In this document: positions 44,137 to 50,649 of the stretch, one piece after another | Position numbering within the stretch: the first letter of the stretch is position 1 | Layout: every line of letters starts with the position of its first letter | Source: Aquabacterium sp. | GTDB taxonomy: Bacteria > Pseudomonadota > Gammaproteobacteria > Burkholderiales > Burkholderiaceae_C | Direction of reading: 5' to 3' | Assembly: GCF_030652515.1 (NCBI RefSeq) | Contig: NZ_JAUSAR010000060.1 | Span: 1-55,711 of the forward strand | DNA length: 55,711 nucleotides | Program-made: the position numbers and the translations under genes | The notes under the pieces: model-generated | Seen by the model: the letters and a program-made list of their open reading frames with translations, nothing else | Told to the model about the DNA's origin: nothing | The model's database searches: none

Positions 44137-45435
44137 TTAATGCGCCTGAGGCCTTGCGCGCCACCAATCCAGCACGCCCTGGCCGGCCGCTTTGCCGGTG
44201 GCCATGGTGGCTGTGAGCAGGTAGCCGCCGGTGGGCGCTTCCCAATCGAGCATCTCGCCTGCGCAGAACACGCCGGGGATGGTGGGCAGCATTTGCTGGG
44301 CCGTCAGCGATTCAAAGCGCACACCGCCGGCCGTGCTGATGGCTTCGTCAATGGGGCGGGCCGCTGCCAGGGTCACAGGCAGGGCTTTGAGCAGTTGGGC
44401 CAGTTGCACCGGGTCGGCCAGTTGCGCTGGGGTCAGCACTTCGTGCAGCCACGCCATCTTCACGCCCTGGATGCCCAGGCAGCTTTTCAGGTGCGTGGAC
44501 AGGCTGCGCGTGCCACGTGGGCGCTTGGTCTCGGTCAGCACTTGCTCGGGCGTGTGCGAGGGCAGCAGGTCCAGGTGGATGGTGGCCGAGCCTTGGGCTT
44601 CGATGGCCTCGCGGATGCGGGCCGAGAAGGTGTAGACCAGGCTGCCTTCAATGCCGGTGAAGGTGAGCACGAACTCGCCTTGCTGGCGATGCGTTTGGCC
44701 TTGGGCATTGGTGAAGCTCATGGCCACGGGCTTGATGGGATGGCCAGCGAAGCGGTCGCGCAGGTGCTCGCTCCAGCCGGTGCGGCCGGTGCGGCCGGGG
44801 GCGGTGGGGGCCACGTCGAAGCCGCAGTTGGAGGGCTTGAGCGGGGCGATGTCGGCACCGCGCGCTTGCAGCCAGGGCACCCAGGCGCCATCGGAGCCCA
44901 GGCGGGCCCAACTGGCGCCGCCCAGGGCCAGCACGGTGGCGTCGGCTTGGGCGGTGATGTCGCCTTGGGGAGACGTGAATGTCAGGGCGCCATCAGAGGC
45001 CCAGCCCTGCCAACGGTGGCGCATGTGGAAGCGCACGCCTGCTTCGCGCAAGCGGTGCAGCCAGGCACGCAGCAGGGGCGCGGCCTTCAGGTCTTTGGGG
45101 AAGACGCGGTTGGAGGTGCCCACGAAGGTCTCGATGCCCAGGGCCTGGGCCCAGTCGCGCAGGGCTTGCGGGTTGAAAGCGCTGATCAGCGGAGTGAGGG
45201 CTTCGCGGCGATCGGCGTAGCGGCCCAGGAAGTTTTCAAGGGGCTCGGCATGGGTGAGGTTGAGGCCACCTTTGCCGGCCAGCAGGAACTTGCGGCCCAC
45301 CGAAGGCATGGCGTCATACACGTCAACCTGCGCGCCCCCTGCCGCCAGGGTTTCAGCGGCCATCAGGCCAGCCGGGCCGCCCCCGATGACGATGACATGC
45401 GGGGTTTGGGCGGGTGAGGGCGTGGGGGTGGACAT
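44137..45435 (-). CDS. HI0933-like NAD(P)/FAD-dependent flavoprotein (TIGR03862 type)
   Basis: A 432-residue flavoprotein of the HI0933/YhiN family. HVIVIGGGPAGLMAAETLA is the N-terminal FAD motif, GRKFLLAGKGGLNLTH the family signature, and PGVFCAGEMLDWEAPTGGY the C-terminal FAD site. Reaction and substrate are not known. It is the last intact core gene before the scar region. The upstream 70 bases contain no recognisable element. Confidence 0.88.
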   Translation of the reverse strand: MSTPTPSPAQTPHVIVIGGGPAGLMAAETLAAGGAQVDVYDAMPSVGRKFLLAGKGGLNLTHAEPLENFLGRYADRREALTPLISAFNPQALRDWAQALGIETFVGTSNRVFPKDLKAAPLLRAWLHRLREAGVRFHMRHRWQGWASDGALTFTSPQGDITAQADATVLALGGASWARLGSDGAWVPWLQARGADIAPLKPSNCGFDVAPTAPGRTGRTGWSEHLRDRFAGHPIKPVAMSFTNAQGQTHRQQGEFVLTFTGIEGSLVYTFSARIREAIEAQGSATIHLDLLPSHTPEQVLTETKRPRGTRSLSTHLKSCLGIQGVKMAWLHEVLTPAQLADPVQLAQLLKALPVTLAAARPIDEAISTAGGVRFESLTAQQMLPTIPGVFCAGEMLDWEAPTGGYLLTATMATGKAAGQGVLDWWRARPQAH

Positions 45436-45505
45436 GGCGAGCAGGCGCGGGGCGGGTGCCCCTGGGATCAGAAAACAACCGCAGAGTGTCGCACGGGCAC
45501 CGCTT

Positions 45506-45669
45506 TCAGGCCATCACGATGACATCTTGCCCGGCCGTGGCGCCACGGCCGTGACGCCACTGCCCTCCTTGCAGCGCACCTGCAGCACGGTGCCGTCGGA
45601 TGGCGCCAGCACGGGAAACTCCATCTTCATGGACTCGACCACGGCCAGGGTCTGGCCTTCGGTCACCGC
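45506..45669 (-). pseudogene. Remnant of a biotinyl (BCCP) carrier domain
   Basis: On the minus strand the residue sequence AVTEGQTLAVVESMKMEFPV then LAPSDGTVLQVRCKEGSGVT can be read, which is the C-terminal biotinyl domain of a biotin carboxylase such as urea carboxylase. The biotin-accepting Lys of ESMKM is at 45625-45627. There is no start codon or upstream part, and translation in frame meets a stop just before this stretch (45676-45678). A 14-base tandem duplication (45533-45560) shifts the end: removing one copy restores GVTAGQDVIVMA and a stop at 45506-45508. The fragment is non-functional. Confidence 0.7.
45533..45560. repeat. 14-base tandem duplication inside the biotinyl remnant
   Basis: The unit GGCCGTGGCGCCAC (45533-45546) is repeated as GGCCGTGACGCCAC (45547-45560), 13 of 14 bases identical. 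The repeat creates an 18-base perfect palindrome at 45533-45550 and causes the frameshift that inactivates the biotinyl domain. Confidence 0.8.
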
Positions 45670-45679
45670 ATTGCTTCAG

Positions 45680-45739
45680 ACCTTCAACCTGACGTCGGCC
45701 GAGAAGGGCCTGCGCGACAGGCTGATGTTTGGCCAGGCC
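45680..45739 (+). pseudogene. Fused fragments of a NarK-like and a NirB-like gene
   Basis: 45680-45712 reads T-F-N-L-T-S-A-E-K-G-L and matches 39793-39825 of the intact narK gene at 29 of 33 bases. 45707-45739 reads G-L-R-D-R-L-M-F-G-Q-A and matches 42138-42170 near the end of the NirB-like gene at 28 of 33 bases. The two pieces overlap at one shared Gly-Leu and are in frame, as expected after a large internal deletion of a second narK/nirB-like cassette. The frame continues without clear homology to a stop at 45781. It abuts the dead biotinyl domain. Confidence 0.55.
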
Positions 45740-45786
45740 GTGGTCGAGTCCGGGGTTTTATCGAACCGTGGTTTGGCTTGAACATT

Positions 45787-45817
45787 TTGATACCAAAGGT
45801 TCTCCCTTGGAGATAAC
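45787..45817 (+). promoter_or_regulatory. MerR-type promoter candidate before the PKS leader
   Basis: TTGATA (45787-45792) and GATAAC (45812-45817) are separated by 19 bases. The spacer contains the near-perfect dyad CCAAAGG/CCCTTGG around TTCT, 6 of 7 pairs. A 19-base spacer with a central dyad is the hallmark of promoters activated by MerR-family regulators. Transcription would begin near 45824, giving a ~130-base leader before the 27-codon ORF. No MerR gene is visible in the window. Confidence 0.4.
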
Positions 45818-45952
45818 CCTGAGCGCCGTTCAGCGGTTACGATCTGATCAAAGTGTCCCGTTTACCGTGCTGTAGCTGATCGCAGTGCGGTGAACGCGGT
45901 TGATGCATAAAAATGCAGTCGCAAAAGGCTGCAAAAAAATCAGGGAAGAACC

Positions 45953-46036
45953 ATGAGTTCGCAAATCAGTGCCGTGCAGGCTTGCACGGCTGCTTTTGCC
46001 GTGCTTTTTTGGAATGCGGGCAGGGGGCGTGCATGA
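45953..46036 (+). CDS. Leader peptide ORF (27 residues) overlapping the PKS start
   Basis: The ATG at 45953 follows AGGGAAG at a suitable spacing and encodes MSSQISAVQACTAAFAVLFW then NAGRGRA. Its TGA (46034-46036) overlaps the PKS start codon as ATGA, the classical layout for translational coupling. The ORF covers both arms of the attenuator-like hairpins. There is no strong run of one amino acid, so control by a specific tRNA is not obvious. The alternative is that the PKS gene begins at ATG 45913 in its own frame, but that start has no ribosome site and would give an N-terminus foreign to KAS III proteins. Confidence 0.5.
   Translation: MSSQISAVQACTAAFAVLFWNAGRGRA
45971..46010 (+). terminator. 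Attenuator-like pair of mutually exclusive hairpins
   Basis: Hairpin A: GCCGTGCA (45971-45978) with TGCACGGC (45983-45990), 8 perfect pairs, loop GGCT. Hairpin B: GCACGGC (45984-45990) with GCCGTGC (45998-46004), 7 perfect pairs, loop TGCTTTT, followed at once by six T (46005-46010), which is an intrinsic terminator. The middle arm belongs to both, so A excludes B. Both lie inside the 27-codon leader ORF, just before the PKS gene. Confidence 0.65.
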
Positions 46037-49000
46037 GGTGCGCGGTCATCTCAGGCACGGGGATCTATTGCCCGCCGCATTCAATCAGCAATGGCGAGCT
46101 GGTCGAATCCTTCAACCAGTATGTTGATGCGCAGAATGCGCTGCACGCGGTCGACATTGCTGCTGGAAACCGGCAGCCCTTGGCCCGCTCCAGTGTGGAG
46201 TTCATCGAGAAAAACTCGGGGATCCGGCAGCGCTACGTGCTGGACAAGGAGGGCGTGCTTGACCCTGCCAGGATGTATCCCCGCTTTGAAGAGCGGCCGG
46301 CAGACCAGCTGTCCTTGATGGCTGAAATAGCCGTGCACGCCGCGCGCCAAGCCATGGCTCAGGCGGGCAAGTCTGCCGACGACATCGATGCTGTGTTGTG
46401 CTGCGCGGCCAACATGCAGCGTGCCTATCCAGCCATGGCCATCGAGATTCAGAAGGCGCTGGGCGTGCGGGGCTATGCCTACGACATGAACGTCGCTTGT
46501 TCATCGGCCACTTTCGGCATTGAGCAGGCGAGCAACGCCATTCTCGCGGGGCGTGCGAAATGCGTCCTGATGGTGAACCCCGAAATCACCTCGGCCCACC
46601 TGGAGTGGAGGGAGCGTGATTGCCACTTCATCTTTGGCGACATCTGCACCGCCGTCATCATCGAAAGCTTGGAAACCGCGACCTCCCCCGACCAATGGGA
46701 AATCCTGGGAACGCGCCTGGCCACGGAGTTCTCCAACAACATCCGCAATGATTTCGGTTTCATGAACCGGTGCGAGGATACCGATCCCGAGGCCAGGAAC
46801 AAGACTTTCCGCCAGGAAGGGCGCAAGGTGTTCACGGAAGTCGTTCCGATCGCCGTGGCCCACATCGAGAGCCAGCTGTCCGAGTTGGGTTTGAAGCCCG
46901 GACAGCTACAGCGCTATTGGCTTCACCAGGCCAACGAAGGCATGAACCAGCAGGTCATCAAGAAGATGGTGGGCGGCCAGGCGGGCGATGCCCTGGCCCC
47001 TCTCATCCTGGGCGACTATGCCAACACGGCATCTGCGGGTTCCATCATTGCTTTCCATCATCACCGCGCGGACTTGCAGGCGGGAGACCTGGGCGTGGTC
47101 TGTTCGTTTGGGGCTGGGTACTCGGTGGGGAGCATTGTCGTCCGCAAACGGGCCGCGAGCTTGCGCGCTTCTGGCGAGGATTTCTTGCACCCATTGGTGC
47201 AAGTAGATGCGTCGGATTCCGAAGGATTTGCCTTCACCGCCCGTTTGTCTGGCCAGGAGTTTTTCCTGGCCGACCATGTGGTCAAGGGGCAGCGCGTGCT
47301 GCCTGCCGCAGCGCATCTCGAGATGGCGCACGCTGGAGTGCAAAGGATCCTGGGGCCGATCATTCCGCAGGGCGTCCAGGCAGGGGTCACCCTGACCTGC
47401 GTGGTGTTCGCCAGCGCTGCCGTGGCGGACGGCACCTTGAACTTGAAGATGACCTTGGCGCCTGACCATCGAGCAGGCATTGGCTTTGAGATTCATGGCC
47501 ACTCGAAGACCGGACCTGCGATGCTGCTCAGCCAGGGGCGTGCCACGGTGGCGTCCCAGCGCCCCCCGCCCAGATGCGATGTGAACGCCATCCGCCTGGG
47601 GGCAACGTTGCGAACCTTGCGTGTTGAGCAGTGCTACCAAGCTTTCTCGGCCATGGGGCTGGACTATGGCCGGGGGCACCGGACCATCGATCACATTGAG
47701 GCCGGGACGGATGCGCAGGGGCGGCCCATCGCCATGGCGCAGTTGGTGTTGCCGCACTCGTTGAAAGCTGGGCATGGGGCGTTCGTGCTTCATCCAGGGC
47801 TGCTCGATGGGGCCTTGCAGGCAGGCCTGAGTCTGGTCTTCGAGGCCAAAGGGGCTGATGCCTACGGCGGAGGCCTTTGTTTGCCTTACGCCATTGACCA
47901 GGTCGAAATCTTCGGGCCGCTGCCCGAACGAGCCCAGGCTATCGCACGCATCGACCACGACGAAGGGCACGCGACGTCTTGCCGTTTGAGCATTGAGGTC
48001 GTCACCACGGAAGGGGATGTGCGGGTCAGGGTCCAGGGCTTGTCTGTCCGCTTGCTGAACATCGGTGCCGAGGCGACCGATGCCAGTCGGGCCGAGGCGT
48101 TGACCCTCGTGCCCTGCTGGCGTCCATTCACGCCGGACATGAGGCCGCAGCCATCGGGTCTGGATGTTCGTCGGGTGATTGTGCATGCCCAGGACGATGA
48201 GGCGTCATGCGCCAACCTCCGCCACCACCATCCTGGTGCGACTCTGGTGGGCGTGTCTTGTGCCGATGAGACGCCACACCTGACGCAGGCCCTGGACCGT
48301 TGCGGTGACATCGCTGAGCTGGTGTGGATCCCGGGTGTGGCCGGAGCGGCTTCCGCGACCTTGGGTTTCCGCCTGATCAAGGCATTGCTCGCGTTGGGGT
48401 ATGAGGCTCGGCCATTGAGCTTGACCGTGGTCACGACCCAGGGACAGGCCATCGGAGCCGATGAGGCCATCCGTCCTGACCATGCGGCCCTTCACGGTTT
48501 GGTGGGGTCCCTGGCCAAAGAGTTTGTCCAATGGCGAATCAGGCTGGTGGATGTGGCCGAGGGCGACGTCCCCCCCTGGTCGTGCATCGCATCGTTACCG
48601 CCTGATGAATCCGGCCATCCTATGCTGTACCGTTTTGGCCAATGGTATGAATCGCGCACGACAAGGGTGAAGCTGCCGGACTTGGTGAAACCATCGGGCT
48701 TTCGCCGCGGAGGCGTCTATGTGCTGCTGGGCGGCGCCGGTGGATTGGGCGAAGTTCTGACCAAGCATCTGGTGCAGCACCACGCCGCACAGGTTGTGTG
48801 GGTGGGGCGTCGCCCCGAGGATGAGGGCATTGCCACCCGATGTGATCGGATCGCTGTCCACGGGCCCCGGCCTCATTACGTCTGCGCCGATGCCACCGAT
48901 CTGCCGGCGTTGCAGGCCGCCTATCGGAGCATCCGAACCAGGTTCGGGGCCATCCATGGGGTGGTCCACGCCACGATCCAGTTGCAGGACAACAGCCTGG

Positions 49001-50643
49001 CGCGCATGGATGAAGCTTCCTTTGGATCGGTCTTGTCGGCGAAGGCGCAAGTCTGCCTTAACGCCGCCGAGGTCTTCGCGGCCGAGACCCTCGATTTCGT
49101 CCTGTTCTTCTCGTCCGTCCAAAGCCTGGCGAAATTGCCGGGACAGGCCAACTATGCCGCTGGATGCACTTTCGCAGATGCCCACGCGCACGCTTTGGCG
49201 CAAGCCCGCCCTGATTGGCGCGTCAAGGTGGTGAACTGGGGATACTGGGGCGATGTGGGCATCGTCGCATCGCCGGTTTACCGGCAACGCATGGCGCAGG
49301 CTGGTATCGAATCCATTGCGGCTGACGAAGGCCTGGCGCTGATTGAGCAACTGCTGTCATCGCCCTTGCGGCAAGTGGTGTACCTCAAGGCGAGCAAGGC
49401 GGTGGTGGCCGAGCAACTGGGGGTCTTGCCCGAGGTGGGTATCCGCGCGTGCGAGCTGGAGGTGGCCGCCCAACCGGTCAGTCCAGGCCCCAGTACTTTG
49501 CCGATTCCCGTCGACCCCACCGAGGCGCTGGCGCAATCACGGGAGTTTGACCGTGTGCTGTGTGGTGTGCTGAGGGCCCAACTCCTGGCATCGGGCTTGT
49601 TTGAAGGTGGGCGGATCGAGGCCGATGCATGGCGCAAGAAGCCTAGATCGCCCGCCTTGTGCGACCGATGGATGGCACAAAGCCTGCGCATCCTGCAGGG
49701 TCAGGGCGCGCATGTGTCCGATGCATGGCAGGCCTGGGAAAGCGGCCTGCCCCGTTGGCGCGCTGATCCACACCGCCGTGCCCAAGTCTTGCTGGCCGAC
49801 GCCTGCCTGCGGGCGTTGCCCGCCATCCTGCGTGGTGACGTCCGCTCCACCGACGTTATTTTCCCGGACTCGTCAATGTCGCTGGTCGAGGGCATCTACA
49901 AGCACAACCCTGTGGCTGACTACTTCAATGCCGTCCTGGGTGAGTCCCTCCTGTCTCACATGACCGCATGCCTGGAAGCCGATCCATCGGCAACGTTCAG
50001 GATTGCCGAGATCGGCGCAGGCACTGGCGGAACCAGTGCGCTGATGTTCGATCTGCTCAAACCCTTTGCCCACGTCGTCCAGGAATACCGTTACACGGAC
50101 ATCTCGAAAGCGTTCCTGCTCCATGCGCATCAGCATTACGCGCAGAAGGCGCCTTACCTGGCGACCAGTCTGTTCAATGTGGCATTGCCATTGGACGGCC
50201 AGGACCTGGCTGCCGGCGTGTATGACGTGGTGATCGCCACCAATGTGCTTCACGCCACGCAGGACATTCGACGGACATTGCGGCATGCCAAAGCACTGCT
50301 GAAGAAAGGCGGGTGCCTGCTGCTCAACGAGATCGTGGGTGGCAGTGTGTTCACTCATCTCACGTTCGGCTTGATGGATGGATGGTGGGCTTACCAGGAC
50401 GAGGCCTTGCGCTGCCTGGGGGCCCCTGCCCTGTCGCCACAGGGATGGTTCAGAGCCTTGCAAGACGAGGGATTTGAGCGCATCAGTCATCCCGCCAGCC
50501 TGGCGCATGGCCTGGGCCAGCAGGTGGTGGTGGCTTTCAGCGATGGCCTGGTCCAGACCAGTTGGTCGAGCGCCAGTTCCACGCCAAGTCCCTCCTCGCC
50601 ACTTTCCAAGGCGGTTGTTGCCCCTTCATTGATTTCCGATTGA
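46033..50643 (+). CDS. KAS III-DH-KR-cMT polyketide synthase, no AT and no ACP
   Basis: A 1536-residue multidomain protein. Residues 1-~378 are a complete long-form FabH-like KAS III: Cys156 (NVACSSATFG), His298 (WLHQAN), Asn331 (GDYANTASAG), ending in FGAGYSVGSIVVRKR. Residues ~390-680 are a PKS dehydratase: His415 in DHVVKGQRVLP, Asp592 in LHPGLLDGAL. Residues ~780-1090 are a ketoreductase: GGAGGLG at 900-906, Ser1028, Tyr1041, and a Leu-x-Asp that favours B-type stereochemistry. Residues ~1230-1510 are a C-methyltransferase with AEIGAGTGG (~1325-1333). No AT or ACP is present; the next gene begins with an ACP. AGGGGG five bases before ATG 46033 supports the start. KAS III replaces the usual KS, suggesting acyl-CoA priming. 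Confidence 0.88.
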   Translation: MRCAVISGTGIYCPPHSISNGELVESFNQYVDAQNALHAVDIAAGNRQPLARSSVEFIEKNSGIRQRYVLDKEGVLDPARMYPRFEERPADQLSLMAEIAVHAARQAMAQAGKSADDIDAVLCCAANMQRAYPAMAIEIQKALGVRGYAYDMNVACSSATFGIEQASNAILAGRAKCVLMVNPEITSAHLEWRERDCHFIFGDICTAVIIESLETATSPDQWEILGTRLATEFSNNIRNDFGFMNRCEDTDPEARNKTFRQEGRKVFTEVVPIAVAHIESQLSELGLKPGQLQRYWLHQANEGMNQQVIKKMVGGQAGDALAPLILGDYANTASAGSIIAFHHHRADLQAGDLGVVCSFGAGYSVGSIVVRKRAASLRASGEDFLHPLVQVDASDSEGFAFTARLSGQEFFLADHVVKGQRVLPAAAHLEMAHAGVQRILGPIIPQGVQAGVTLTCVVFASAAVADGTLNLKMTLAPDHRAGIGFEIHGHSKTGPAMLLSQGRATVASQRPPPRCDVNAIRLGATLRTLRVEQCYQAFSAMGLDYGRGHRTIDHIEAGTDAQGRPIAMAQLVLPHSLKAGHGAFVLHPGLLDGALQAGLSLVFEAKGADAYGGGLCLPYAIDQVEIFGPLPERAQAIARIDHDEGHATSCRLSIEVVTTEGDVRVRVQGLSVRLLNIGAEATDASRAEALTLVPCWRPFTPDMRPQPSGLDVRRVIVHAQDDEASCANLRHHHPGATLVGVSCADETPHLTQALDRCGDIAELVWIPGVAGAASATLGFRLIKALLALGYEARPLSLTVVTTQGQAIGADEAIRPDHAALHGLVGSLAKEFVQWRIRLVDVAEGDVPPWSCIASLPPDESGHPMLYRFGQWYESRTTRVKLPDLVKPSGFRRGGVYVLLGGAGGLGEVLTKHLVQHHAAQVVWVGRRPEDEGIATRCDRIAVHGPRPHYVCADATDLPALQAAYRSIRTRFGAIHGVVHATIQLQDNSLARMDEASFGSVLSAKAQVCLNAAEVFAAETLDFVLFFSSVQSLAKLPGQANYAAGCTFADAHAHALAQARPDWRVKVVNWGYWGDVGIVASPVYRQRMAQAGIESIAADEGLALIEQLLSSPLRQVVYLKASKAVVAEQLGVLPEVGIRACELEVAAQPVSPGPSTLPIPVDPTEALAQSREFDRVLCGVLRAQLLASGLFEGGRIEADAWRKKPRSPALCDRWMAQSLRILQGQGAHVSDAWQAWESGLPRWRADPHRRAQVLLADACLRALPAILRGDVRSTDVIFPDSSMSLVEGIYKHNPVADYFNAVLGESLLSHMTACLEADPSATFRIAEIGAGTGGTSALMFDLLKPFAHVVQEYRYTDISKAFLLHAHQHYAQKAPYLATSLFNVALPLDGQDLAAGVYDVVIATNVLHATQDIRRTLRHAKALLKKGGCLLLNEIVGGSVFTHLTFGLMDGWWAYQDEALRCLGAPALSPQGWFRALQDEGFERISHPASLAHGLGQQVVVAFSDGLVQTSWSSASSTPSPSSPLSKAVVAPSLISD

Positions 50644-50649
50644 TCCATC

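Noticed and set aside
45913..46032. N-terminal extension of the PKS protein from ATG 45913
   Set aside because: No ribosome site, residues foreign to KAS III proteins, and the better start at 46033 has AGGGGG and a family-like MRCAVISGTG. The same bases fit a leader ORF and attenuator better.
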